Below, in pieces: positions 6,847-13,535 of a stretch of DNA of 13,535 nt. The translations under genes were made by a program, and so were the position numbers. The DNA is taken from the NCBI GenBank assembly GCA_015494725.1, contig WGAR01000124.1:1-13535 (forward strand). Reading direction: 5' to 3'. Origin of the DNA: Thermodesulfobacteriaceae bacterium (GTDB lineage: Bacteria; Desulfobacterota; Thermodesulfobacteria; Thermodesulfobacteriales; Thermodesulfobacteriaceae). The notes below the pieces were generated by a model, which saw only the letters and a program-made list of their open reading frames with translations, was not told where the DNA came from and ran no database searches. Position 1 is the first letter of the stretch. Each line of letters begins with the position of its first letter.

Positions 6847-7371
6847 TTATTTTTTCAGCGGAGCCAGGATCATGATCATCTGCCGCCCCTCCATCCGTGG
6901 GGCCATCTCCACCTGGCCCAAATCCTTAACCGCATCCTGGATTTTTTGCAAGACCTTCTGCGCCAGCTCCGGATGTACGATCTCACGCCCGCGGAAAAAG
7001 ACCCGAATCTTGACCTTGTTTCGATCCTCGAGAAACCGCCGGATATGCTTGATCTTGGTCTGAAGATCGTGTTCCTCGGTCTTGGGACGGACCTTGATCT
7101 CCTTGATCTCCACCTGAGCCTGACGCTTTCGGGCCTCCTTGGCCTTTTTGGCCTCCTGGTAGAGGAACTGCCCGTAATCCATGATCTTACAGACCGGAGG
7201 GCGGGCCTGCGGAGCTACCTCCACCAGATCCAGACCGTATTCCTCGGCCTTGGCCAGGGCCTCTCGCAGAGGAACAATTCCGATCTGTTTCCCGTCCGGC
7301 CCTATAAGCCGTACCTCCCGGGCCCGAATCTTTTCGTTTACCCGATACTTACGCTTGTCAATGCTGCCCAA
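6847..7371 (-). CDS. infC: Translation initiation factor IF-3 (TTG start)
   Basis: IF-3 binds the 30S subunit, prevents 50S joining and checks the start codon and initiator tRNA. This 174-aa protein has the N-terminal domain (about 8-75), with VNEKIRAREVRLIGPDG and the signature VCKIMDYGQFLYQEAKKAKE (60-79). A Lys/Arg-rich linker helix follows. The C-terminal domain (about 90-174) holds KIRVFFRGREIVHPELAQ. Reading begins at TTG 7371-7369, because no ATG or GTG lies in frame between the thrS stop and conserved sequence, and GGAGGG lies 4 bp upstream. An in-frame ATT at codon 4 is a less likely start, about 13 bp from that site. Rare starts are typical of infC and allow IF-3 to repress itself. 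The gap to the thrS stop is 9 bp. Confidence 0.98.
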   Translation of the reverse strand: MGSIDKRKYRVNEKIRAREVRLIGPDGKQIGIVPLREALAKAEEYGLDLVEVAPQARPPVCKIMDYGQFLYQEAKKAKEARKRQAQVEIKEIKVRPKTEEHDLQTKIKHIRRFLEDRNKVKIRVFFRGREIVHPELAQKVLQKIQDAVKDLGQVEMAPRMEGRQMIMILAPLKK

Positions 7372-7375
7372 AAAT

Positions 7376-7381
7376 CCCTCC
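7376..7381 (-). promoter_or_regulatory. infC ribosome binding site touching the thrS stop codon
   Basis: On the minus strand the sequence reads TAGGAGGGATTT before the TTG start. GGAGGG shares its first G with the last base of the thrS TAG stop. A ribosome ending thrS would therefore sit directly on the infC initiation site. This supports TTG at 7371 as the start and suggests translational coupling of thrS and infC. Confidence 0.75.
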
Positions 7382-9291
7382 TAGACGATTTTTTCGCGGA
7401 TCTCCCGAAGGATTTTCTCCCGGAATTCCTCCGGGGCGAAGGTAAGATTCTCTCCCCCGCGGGTGCGCACCGTAAGCCGTCTCTCCTCCACCTCCCTGTC
7501 TCCCACAATCACCATGTAGGGAATCTTCTTGACCTGGGCCTCCCGGATCTTATAGCTCAGACGCTCCCCGCGGGCATCCAGCTCCACCCGAATGCCGGAG
7601 CCCCTGAGGAAATCATACATCTCGCGTGCGAAGGGTTCGTGTCGATCGGCCACGGTGAGCACCACCACCTGCACCGGAGCCAGCCACACCGGAAAGGCCC
7701 CGGCATAATGCTCAATGAGCACCCCGAAGAACCTCTCCAGCGACCCCAGAAGGGCCCGGTGGATCATGATGGGCCGATAGGGACGGTTATCCGGGCCCAT
7801 GTAGGTAAGGTCAAAACGTTCGGGAATGTTGAAATCCACCTGAATGGTGGAACACTGCCAGAATCGACCCAGGACATCCCGAATCTTGAGATCGATCTTG
7901 GGGCCGTAGAAAACCCCCTCCCCGGGATCAATCTCGTATGGAAGCCCCTTCTTTTCCAGGGCCGCCGCCAGAGCCCCCTCGGCCTTCTCCCAGATCTCTT
8001 CGGTGCCAACGTATTTCTCCGGACGGGTGGAAAGATAGATCTGATATTCTCTGAATCCGAAGACCGAAAGAAAATACACTACCAGATCCAGGACCTTAAA
8101 GATCTCCTCCTCCAGCTGATCCTCCCGGCAAAAGATATGGGCATCGTCCTGGGTGAACCCCCGCACCCGAAGAAGCCCGTGGAGCACCCCGCTTCGCTCG
8201 TACCGATAGACCGTGCCCAGCTCACAGTAACGAAGGGGAAATTCCCGGTAACTGCGTTTTTTGCTTTTGTAGATAAGAATATGGAAGGGACAATTCATGG
8301 GCTTTAATTGATAGGCCCTCTCATCGATCTCCATGGGGGCGAACATGTTTTCGGCGTAAAAATCCAGATGGCCGGAGACCTTCCAGAGATCCCGCAGGGC
8401 AATGTGAGGGGTATAGACCAGCTGATAACCACGCTTCAGGTGTTCCTCCCGCCAGAAGTCTTCTATTTCCTTGCGCACTATGGCTCCCTTGGGATGCCAG
8501 AGGATGAGTCCGGGGCCTACCTCTTCTTCAATGCTGAAAAGCTCCAGTTCGCGCCCCAGCCGCCGATGATCCCGGCGCTTGGCCTCTTCGAGCCTTTCCA
8601 GATAGGCCCGAAGTTCTTCCTTATCAAAAAAGGCCGTGCCGTAAATGCGTTGTAGTTGTGGATTTCGCTCGTCACCCCGCCAGTAGGCTCCGGCCACGGA
8701 AAGGAGCTTGAAGGCCTTGATGAGCCCGGTGTGCGGAAGATGCGGCCCCCGACAGAGATCCACGAAGTCGTCCTGGCGATAAATACTCACCCTCTCTTCC
8801 GGAATCTCCCGGATAAGTTCGAGTTTATAAGTTTCCCTTCGTTCGGTAAAGATTCTTTCCGCCTCTGGTTTGGAAATTTCCTCACGCTCCAGGGGAATGC
8901 GCCTTTTTATGATCTCTTTCATGCGCTTTTCGATTCGGGCCAGATCTTCCTCGGTGAAGGGTTCGGACACGTCGAAGTCGTAATAAAACCCCTCTTCCGT
9001 GGCCGGACCGATCCCCAGACGGGCCTCGGGGAAAAGCTCCTTTACCGCCTGCGCCAGCACATGAGCCGCGGTATGTCTCAGAATGGGAAGGGCCTCCGGG
9101 GTGCCCGGAAAGATCGGCTCCACCCTTCCCCCGCGGGTGAGAGGGGTTTGCAGATCCACTATCTCTTCCTCGATCCGAAAACCCAGGGGATGAGGGTTCC
9201 CCAACCCCAAAAGTTCGATCAGGGCGGAGGCCCGCACCCCGGCCTCCACCTCCACCTCGCGTTCGTTATATATAAGCTTAAGGCTCTTCAC
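7381..9291 (-). CDS. thrS: Threonyl-tRNA synthetase
   Basis: This cytoplasmic class II synthetase charges tRNA-Thr and edits Ser-tRNA-Thr. With the start at GTG 9291-9289 it has 636 aa, close to the 642 of Escherichia coli. The frame is open further upstream, but that stretch covers the tRNA and terminator and lacks family sequence. The GTG is followed directly by KSLKLIYNE of the TGS domain (1-61). A purine-rich GGGGAAAGG precedes it. The editing site has His73 and His77 (HTAAH) with Cys180 and His184 (DLCRGPH). The catalytic zinc ligands are Cys334, His385 and His511. Motif 2 is around YRYERSGVLHGLLRVRGFTQ and motif 3 around HRALLGSLERFFGVLIEHY. The anticodon-binding domain is about 535-636. 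It heads the long operon, and infC follows after 9 bp. Confidence 0.98.
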   Translation of the reverse strand: MKSLKLIYNEREVEVEAGVRASALIELLGLGNPHPLGFRIEEEIVDLQTPLTRGGRVEPIFPGTPEALPILRHTAAHVLAQAVKELFPEARLGIGPATEEGFYYDFDVSEPFTEEDLARIEKRMKEIIKRRIPLEREEISKPEAERIFTERRETYKLELIREIPEERVSIYRQDDFVDLCRGPHLPHTGLIKAFKLLSVAGAYWRGDERNPQLQRIYGTAFFDKEELRAYLERLEEAKRRDHRRLGRELELFSIEEEVGPGLILWHPKGAIVRKEIEDFWREEHLKRGYQLVYTPHIALRDLWKVSGHLDFYAENMFAPMEIDERAYQLKPMNCPFHILIYKSKKRSYREFPLRYCELGTVYRYERSGVLHGLLRVRGFTQDDAHIFCREDQLEEEIFKVLDLVVYFLSVFGFREYQIYLSTRPEKYVGTEEIWEKAEGALAAALEKKGLPYEIDPGEGVFYGPKIDLKIRDVLGRFWQCSTIQVDFNIPERFDLTYMGPDNRPYRPIMIHRALLGSLERFFGVLIEHYAGAFPVWLAPVQVVVLTVADRHEPFAREMYDFLRGSGIRVELDARGERLSYKIREAQVKKIPYMVIVGDREVEERRLTVRTRGGENLTFAPEEFREKILREIREKIV

Positions 9292-9302
9292 TTCCTTTCC
9301 CC

Positions 9303-9350
9303 AAAACAAAAAGTAAGGCCTCTTGGGGAAACCACCCCGAAGAGGCCTTA
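9303..9350 (-). terminator. Intrinsic terminator between tRNA-Val and thrS
   Basis: On the minus strand a hairpin forms from TAAGGCCTCTT (9350-9340) and AAGAGGCCTTA (9324-9314). The 11-bp stem is extended past one bulged C by GGGG/CCCC around a six-base loop. It is followed by CTTTTTGTTTT (9313-9303). It begins 7 bp after the CCA of the tRNA. The T-tract runs into the thrS ribosome site, with only 11 bp between its end and the GTG. It should terminate the tRNA transcript. It may also limit, as an attenuator, the transcription entering thrS. Confidence 0.9.
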
Positions 9351-9357
9351 TCGGCGA

Positions 9358-9432
9358 TGGTAGGCGCGGGCGGGATCGAACCGCCGACCTCTTGCGCGTC
9401 AAGCAAGCGCTCTCCCACTGAGCTACGCGCCT
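9358..9432 (-). tRNA. tRNA-Val (anticodon GAC)
   Basis: This 75-nt gene folds as a full cloverleaf. The acceptor arm is AGGCGCG/CGCGCCT, 7 bp, with discriminator A73 and an encoded CCA. T8 and A9 follow the acceptor. The D arm is GCTC/GAGC with a short AGTGGGA loop. The anticodon arm is CTTGC/GCAAG around TTGACGC, which gives anticodon GAC and reads GUC and GUU valine codons. The variable loop is AGGTC, and the T arm is GGCGG/CCGCC with loop TTCGATC. All stems pair without mismatch. It has its own promoter just upstream and a strong terminator just downstream. Confidence 0.97.
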
Positions 9433-9450
9433 TCCTTGATCATTTTAGAA

Positions 9451-9479
9451 TTTTTAGCAATTTTCGCTCCTGTTGTCAA
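9451..9479 (-). promoter_or_regulatory. Sigma-70 promoter of tRNA-Val
   Basis: On the minus strand TTGACA (9479-9474) is followed after exactly 17 bp by TAAAAA (9456-9451), a 4/6 match to the -10 consensus. The start would lie near 9444, about 12 nt before the mature tRNA 5' end at 9432. It is the only convincing promoter I see between the ChlID-type gene and thrS. It may therefore also feed the thrS operon by read-through of the terminator. Confidence 0.7.
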
Positions 9480-9575
9480 CCGCCCGAGTCGCTTCCGGCC
9501 TGCTCTCCTCCATCCTTAGCACCACTTAGAAACCAAGAAATAAAACAGATCCTTAAACCGAGAAAGCTTTGCGGA
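9480..9575. other. Intergenic spacer between the ChlID-type gene and the tRNA-Val promoter
   Basis: These 96 bp hold no gene that I can support. I see no clear terminator for the cobN-chlID transcript here. The only symmetrical element nearby is the 12-bp GATTATATAATC at the end of the upstream gene, which has no loop or T-tract. Read-through from cobN-chlID into the tRNA region is therefore possible. Confidence 0.5.
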
Positions 9576-11429
9576 TTATATAATCTTGCGCGTGATCTCA
9601 AGCAGACGGTCGGCCCGAAGGGCCTCGGGGGTAAAGTAACGGGCGGAAAGAAGACGGGCCAGTTTCCGGGCCATCTCCAGCCTCACCGCCCCGGTTTCGG
9701 TGTCCACCACCACAAACTCCACTTCCGGAAAATCCAGGGCCAGTTTCCGGGCCAGAAGCTCCACCTCCTCCCGGGGTGGCCTCCCGGTAAGACTCACGTT
9801 GCCCCGCCCATCGGTGATGAGAATGACCGAGGTAAGGTTATGCGGGTTCCTTCGGCGCTCGAGGGAAAGCAAATGGTGAAGTTTCCTCAGGGCTGCGGGA
9901 AGGGGAGTGGAACCTCCCACCGGAAGATCGGAAAGGATTCGTGCTGCTCGATCCACCGAATTAGTGGGAGGGAGAACCAGCCGGGCCTTCTCGCCCCGGA
10001 AGACCAGCAGAGAAACTCTGTCGCGCTTCTGATAGGCGGAAAGGAGAAGGCTCAGGATGGCCCCCTTGGTTTCCCGCATCCGGGCCTCGGCAGCCATGGA
10101 ACCCGAACCATCCACACAAAAAAGAATAAGACGCGAACCCTTTACCAGCTTAAGCCTGGCCCGGAGATCCTCCTTCCGAACCACCAGTCGGTCCGCCGCA
10201 TCTCCCCGCAACCTTCGTTTGAAAAGGGCCGAAAGAAAAGTGGGAATGAGGGCGATTTCTCCTTCCCCCTGGTAAGGAACCGCTCGCACAAAATGCCCCC
10301 TTCCCGCAAGGGAAAAACCCCTGGTGCGTCGGCCGAAGATCCGGATCTCCCGGGGTCTGGTGGGGGAAAGGGAAAATTCCCGCACCGGAAAGACCTCTCC
10401 CACGGGAAAGACTTTGTCCTCGCCCTCTTCGGGCCTTACCTCCTCAGGTTCGGCCCCTTTGGGATCGGCCGGAGCGTCCTCTTCTTTATCTTGCCCCTCG
10501 CTCGGCGCTTCGGGAGAACGACCTCCGGAGGCCTCCTTTCCCCGGGGGGAGGAATTTTCTTCAGGAGACTTATGGTCTTTCCTGGTTTCTTCCCCGGGCT
10601 TACTTTCGGGCCGGGGTCTTTTCCTCTCCCTTTCCCGTCTGCGGTGGGCAAGAACCAGTTCGGCCACGGATTCCACGTCCTCGGAGGTGGCCTCGGAACG
10701 GCCTTTTAGGGCCGCATGGGCCCGAACGGCTTCCAAAAGAAAGATCTCCGCCCGGTGGCCGGCCGCAGCGGCCTCAAGGGCCAGCCGGGCTATGAGGGCC
10801 CGCAGATAGCCGGAAATCCGGACCTCAGGAAGCAACCTCCGGGCCTTTAAGATCTCCTCCCGGAGTCTCCCTTCCTCCTCCACAAAGGTCTCCTCAAAAC
10901 CCCCGGGATCCATCTCCCAGAGGAGGCGTCGTCTCAGGATCTCCACCCGCAGGCCCGGGTCCTTTTCGGCGGAGACCTCCACATAAAGACCGAACCGATC
11001 AAGGAGCTGCGGGGAGATGGGGCCCTCCTCGGGATTCATGGAACCGATAAGGAGGAATCGCCCGGACTCCGCGGCGGAAAGAAGGAGGGAAACCAGGTGG
11101 GGAGCGAGAAGATTGATCTCATCCACATAAAGCACCCCACCCTCGGCCTGAGACAGAAGACCGGGGACCAGGACCTTTCGCCCGTGTTTTAAGGCCTCCT
11201 CCAGAGAGAGGTGACCGGTCAATCGTTCCTCGGTTACCGAGAGGGGAAGGTTCACAAAAGGGCCTTCCAGAAGACGAGCCAGGGCCCGGGCGGCGGTGGA
11301 CTTGCCTGTGCCCTTTTCCCCGGAAAGGAGCACCCCGGAAAGCCGCGGGTTTACAGCGCAGAGCATGAGGGCAAGCTTCATCCTCTCCTGCCCCACAATG
11401 GCCGAAAGGGGATAAAGCCTTTTTGTCAT
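9576..11429 (-). CDS. Fused ChlI/ChlD-type metal chelatase subunit (AAA+ ATPase plus VWA domain)
   Basis: This 617-aa protein joins the two accessory subunits of Mg- or Co-chelatases, which use ATP to drive metal insertion by the large CobN/BchH-type subunit. The AAA+ part (about 6-265) has Walker A GEKGTGKST (37-45), Walker B VLYVDEINLL (99-108), sensor GSMNPEEG (129-136) and LLDRFGL with the arginine finger (142-148). A linker rich in Pro, Glu, Lys and Arg (about 266-345) follows. The VWA domain (about 432-617) has an intact MIDAS: DGSGS (440-444), Thr508 in GGSTPLP and Asp540 in ITDGRGN. The ATG overlaps the cobN stop as ATGA; upstream in-frame codons lie inside cobN and lack family sequence. 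Coupling to cobN makes it the partner of that subunit. The metal and tetrapyrrole are not shown by sequence. Confidence 0.95.
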   Translation of the reverse strand: MTKRLYPLSAIVGQERMKLALMLCAVNPRLSGVLLSGEKGTGKSTAARALARLLEGPFVNLPLSVTEERLTGHLSLEEALKHGRKVLVPGLLSQAEGGVLYVDEINLLAPHLVSLLLSAAESGRFLLIGSMNPEEGPISPQLLDRFGLYVEVSAEKDPGLRVEILRRRLLWEMDPGGFEETFVEEEGRLREEILKARRLLPEVRISGYLRALIARLALEAAAAGHRAEIFLLEAVRAHAALKGRSEATSEDVESVAELVLAHRRRERERKRPRPESKPGEETRKDHKSPEENSSPRGKEASGGRSPEAPSEGQDKEEDAPADPKGAEPEEVRPEEGEDKVFPVGEVFPVREFSLSPTRPREIRIFGRRTRGFSLAGRGHFVRAVPYQGEGEIALIPTFLSALFKRRLRGDAADRLVVRKEDLRARLKLVKGSRLILFCVDGSGSMAAEARMRETKGAILSLLLSAYQKRDRVSLLVFRGEKARLVLPPTNSVDRAARILSDLPVGGSTPLPAALRKLHHLLSLERRRNPHNLTSVILITDGRGNVSLTGRPPREEVELLARKLALDFPEVEFVVVDTETGAVRLEMARKLARLLSARYFTPEALRADRLLEITRKII

Positions 11430-13535
11430 TTCCCTATCTCTCCGATTTCTCTGCGGAGATCCTCCATCCTCGCCTGCCATTCCGCCACCTCATCCACCGA
11501 ATACATATCCACAGCCCCGCCCTGGAAGCCGCCTCCGGTCTCTCCCATCGTATCCTCGAGTCGCCCCTCAAGCTCAAGATAGACATCCCTTAATTTTTCC
11601 AGCAAACCGGCCTCCGGCCTCCATAGCCCCCTCTTTTCGGCCTCAAGCAATCTGCGGGCGATTTCCTCCAGGGCATAAGGGTTGTGTTGCATGAAGAAAT
11701 CCCTATTTTCCTGGTCAAGCACAAATTTACGGGTAATTTCGTCAAAGATCCAGTGGTCAACCTCGCCGGTGGTGGCCTGCCAGCCGAATAGGCGCCCGAT
11801 GCGTTTGGAGATCTCCGCCGCTCCCTTGTAGCCGTGTTGTTTCATACCCTCTATCCAGCGTGGATTCAAAAGTTTAGCCCTGGCCACCCGCCGGATTTCA
11901 TCAGCCAGGTCGCCAACCGCAACCGCTGCCCTCTCCCTGGTATCACCGTAATAGGCCTTTACCTTTTTCCCGGAGAGTTCCCTTGCGGCCACCGTAAGCC
12001 CGCCGTGGGTGCCGAAGTAACAGCAGCAACCGAATAGATCGTATTCATCGGTGAAGGTATTGTTAAAGGTTGCCTCCACCGTGCGCAGGCCCTCGGCCAG
12101 TTCCCGGTGGGCCTTCTCTCCGAAGACCCCCTTTCCGTAAGCGTAGCCGTTCCAGTACAGGAAGACCTCGGCGAGATCCTTTTCGGTCTTCCAGGCCGAG
12201 GCATAAACCGCAAGGTTCACCCCGGACTGATAAGTACCCGGAGGTGAGGCAAAGATCCGGAAGGTGGCCCGGCGCAGGGCATCCTTTTTGCCTTTCAGTT
12301 TTTCAAGCCGTTCCAGGGTGTGCTTGCGCACGAAATTCATCTCCGGCGGTTCGGGAAGCTCCGCCACCCGACACACGGCTTCATCCACCAGCGCTAGACA
12401 CTGTGGAAAATTGTCCCGGGTAATTCCCGAAACCCTGATGGTAACGTCTATGCGAGGACGTCCCAGTTCGCGCAGCGGAATAACTTCAAACCCTTTCACC
12501 CGACCGTTGGAAAGCCATACCGGTCTTACCCCCAGCAGGTAAAGGATCTGGCTCATGACCTCCCCTTCACTCCACATAATGTCCGTGCACATCCAGTAAA
12601 AAGCTACGTTTTCGGGGAGCCGGCCTTCGTCTTTTCGAAACTTTTCAAGCAGGGCCTCGGCAAGCTTGACCCCCACGGCATAGGCCACTTTAGTGGGTAC
12701 CCTTTCCGGATCCAGGGAATAAAAGTTTCTTCCGGTGGGAAGGATGTCGTCCCGACCGCGGGTTATAAGCCCCGAGGGACCGGGAGAAATGTAACCTCCG
12801 GAGAGCCCACAAAGCAAAGCTCCCATCTCGTCTGAGGCCTCGAGGCGGTGCTTTAGATCCTTTATCCGGAAGATAAGCTTTTGCAGCTCTTCCCCGGGGA
12901 CCCTCTCGCAAGCCTCCTTTCCGCAGAGACGAACCAGGACCTCCCGAGGTTCTTTCTCCTCCAGGACCCCCCGGATGAACTCTTCAGCCAGTCTTTCCAC
13001 CCGTTCAAGGAGCCGGCCCCGGGCGGGATCCTTAAGAAGATCCTCCAGGCGAAATCCCAGGGCCCGGGCTATCACTCGCCGAAGATCCGAAGGTTCTCCG
13101 GAATCGTAGCGCAGCACGGCTCGCATGAAGGCAACCTGTTTTTCACCCCGGGGGATCTCCCCAAAAATATGCATACCCCTGGGCACCTGAGTGGTTCGAA
13201 GCCGGGTCAGGGCCTCATGAAGACGACGAATAAACTCCTCGGGGGCGTCTTCCTCGGGGGGTTTGACCTCCTCCAGACCGGTTTTACGGGCCAGGTCAAC
13301 CAGACGGTGAAGTATCTCGTGGGCCCGCGCCGGACTTCCGCGAACCGCCTTTTCGTATTCCTCAAGGAGGTGATCCAGTTCAAAATAATCTTCGTAGAGC
13401 CCTCCGGCCTCAAGTACCGTTTGCAGATGATCCACCAGAACGGCATAGCTTCGACGTTTGGCGATGGTGCCCTCCGGAGGATTGTCGGAATTGTAGATAT
13501 AAAGATGGGGCCGCTCATGAAGGGAGAGATCCGGG
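11426..13535 (-). CDS. cobN: CobN/BchH-type metal chelatase large subunit (5' part beyond window)
   Basis: About 702 C-terminal residues are visible. The frame stays open to the right edge, so the GTG near 13435 is internal; CobN proteins usually have about 1100-1300 aa. Sequence before that codon already fits the family: PHLYIYNSDNPPEGTIAKRR (13498-13439 region). Further matches are LPTGRNFYSLDP (near 12744-12706), MCTDIMWSEGEVMSQILYLLG, GRPRIDVTIRVSGITRDNFP, RIFASPPGTYQSGVN (near 12260-12216) and GGGFQGGAVDMYS near the end. DLFGCCCYFGTHGG (around 12040-11999) has three cysteines in a row where my recollection of aerobic CobN has none. CobN subunits insert Co2+ into a corrin precursor of vitamin B12 and relatives insert Mg2+ into protoporphyrin. 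Partnered with a ChlI/ChlD fusion rather than CobS/CobT, the substrate here is open. Confidence 0.94.
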   Translation of the reverse strand, partial: PDLSLHERPHLYIYNSDNPPEGTIAKRRSYAVLVDHLQTVLEAGGLYEDYFELDHLLEEYEKAVRGSPARAHEILHRLVDLARKTGLEEVKPPEEDAPEEFIRRLHEALTRLRTTQVPRGMHIFGEIPRGEKQVAFMRAVLRYDSGEPSDLRRVIARALGFRLEDLLKDPARGRLLERVERLAEEFIRGVLEEKEPREVLVRLCGKEACERVPGEELQKLIFRIKDLKHRLEASDEMGALLCGLSGGYISPGPSGLITRGRDDILPTGRNFYSLDPERVPTKVAYAVGVKLAEALLEKFRKDEGRLPENVAFYWMCTDIMWSEGEVMSQILYLLGVRPVWLSNGRVKGFEVIPLRELGRPRIDVTIRVSGITRDNFPQCLALVDEAVCRVAELPEPPEMNFVRKHTLERLEKLKGKKDALRRATFRIFASPPGTYQSGVNLAVYASAWKTEKDLAEVFLYWNGYAYGKGVFGEKAHRELAEGLRTVEATFNNTFTDEYDLFGCCCYFGTHGGLTVAARELSGKKVKAYYGDTRERAAVAVGDLADEIRRVARAKLLNPRWIEGMKQHGYKGAAEISKRIGRLFGWQATTGEVDHWIFDEITRKFVLDQENRDFFMQHNPYALEEIARRLLEAEKRGLWRPEAGLLEKLRDVYLELEGRLEDTMGETGGGFQGGAVDMYSVDEVAEWQARMEDLRREIGEIGK

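Noticed and set aside
6769..8307. 512-codon open frame on the plus strand
   Set aside because: It runs opposite rpmI, infC and thrS, all certain genes, and shows only the mirror composition of their codons.
9292..9402. N-terminal extension of thrS to 9402
   Set aside because: The extra 37 codons cover the terminator and part of tRNA-Val and do not resemble ThrRS. GTG 9291 leads directly into the TGS domain.
9303..9432. T-box or ThrRS-binding leader upstream of thrS
   Set aside because: The terminator contains GGGGTGGTTTCCCC, loosely like a T-box core. However, there is no stem I or specifier loop, and the space is filled by a true tRNA-Val. Its anticodon GAC also does not mimic tRNA-Thr.
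9480..9540. Short frame of about 24 codons starting GTG or ATG between the ChlID-type gene and the tRNA
   Set aside because: It overlaps the tRNA promoter, lacks a ribosome site placed ahead of its start, and is no longer than expected by chance.
9574..9585. Palindrome GATTATATAATC at the end of the ChlID-type gene
   Set aside because: The dyad has no room for a hairpin loop and no T-tract. It arises from the ATT-ATA-TAA codons at the gene end and is likely chance.
9357..10709. 450-codon open frame on the plus strand
   Set aside because: It reads through the antisense of the tRNA and of the ChlID-type gene. The apparent GAGGIEPPTS start is the familiar spurious peptide obtained from the complement of a tRNA T arm.

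Overview
The window is a gene-dense stretch of bacterial chromosome in which every gene I can support lies on the minus strand. It is moderately GC-rich, with strong AGGAGG-type ribosome sites and a sulfate-reducer-like gene repertoire: class I desulfoferrodoxin, rubredoxin, flavodiiron oxygen reductase, a DVU0298-type protein and a CobN/ChlID pair. The proteins are rich in Glu, Arg and Leu and poor in Asn, Gln and Cys. Together this suggests an anaerobic, probably thermophilic member of Desulfobacterota or Thermodesulfobacteria. That assignment is inference; no species is claimed.

The order below follows transcription, from the right end of the window to the left. (1) 13535-9576: the C-terminal part of a CobN-type metal chelatase, open at the right edge, translationally coupled through ATGA to a fused ChlI/ChlD-type AAA+/VWA subunit. 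(2) 9479-9303: a promoter (TTGACA, 17 bp, TAAAAA), a tRNA-Val(GAC) gene with encoded CCA, and a strong intrinsic terminator. (3) 9291-2175: thrS-infC-rpmI-rplT-pheS-pheT-ihfA-merR, a translation and nucleoid-protein operon with very short gaps or overlaps. Only about 11 bp separate the terminator T-tract from the thrS start, and I see no separate thrS promoter. (4) 2172-1: a promoter with two overlapping dyads, then an oxygen-defence operon of desulfoferrodoxin (superoxide reductase), rubredoxin, flavodiiron oxygen reductase, and a DVU0298-family protein that runs off the left edge.

The last operon forms a compact detoxification chain. Rubredoxin can pass electrons to the flavodiiron protein (O2 to water) and to the superoxide reductase (superoxide to peroxide). 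The middle operon combines two aminoacyl-tRNA synthetases, initiation factor 3, two 50S proteins, an IHF/HU-type DNA-bending protein and a small MerR-type regulator. This order is common in Proteobacteria and their relatives.

The points most worth a second look are the paired dyads over the superoxide reductase promoter, the tRNA-Val/terminator arrangement serving as the only visible leader of thrS, the TTG start of infC, a Cys-Cys-Cys motif in CobN, and the DVU0298-type gene attached to the oxygen-defence operon. I found no mobile element, CRISPR array or obvious horizontally acquired segment. No gene-free stretch exceeds 300 bp; the longest is about 140 bp.
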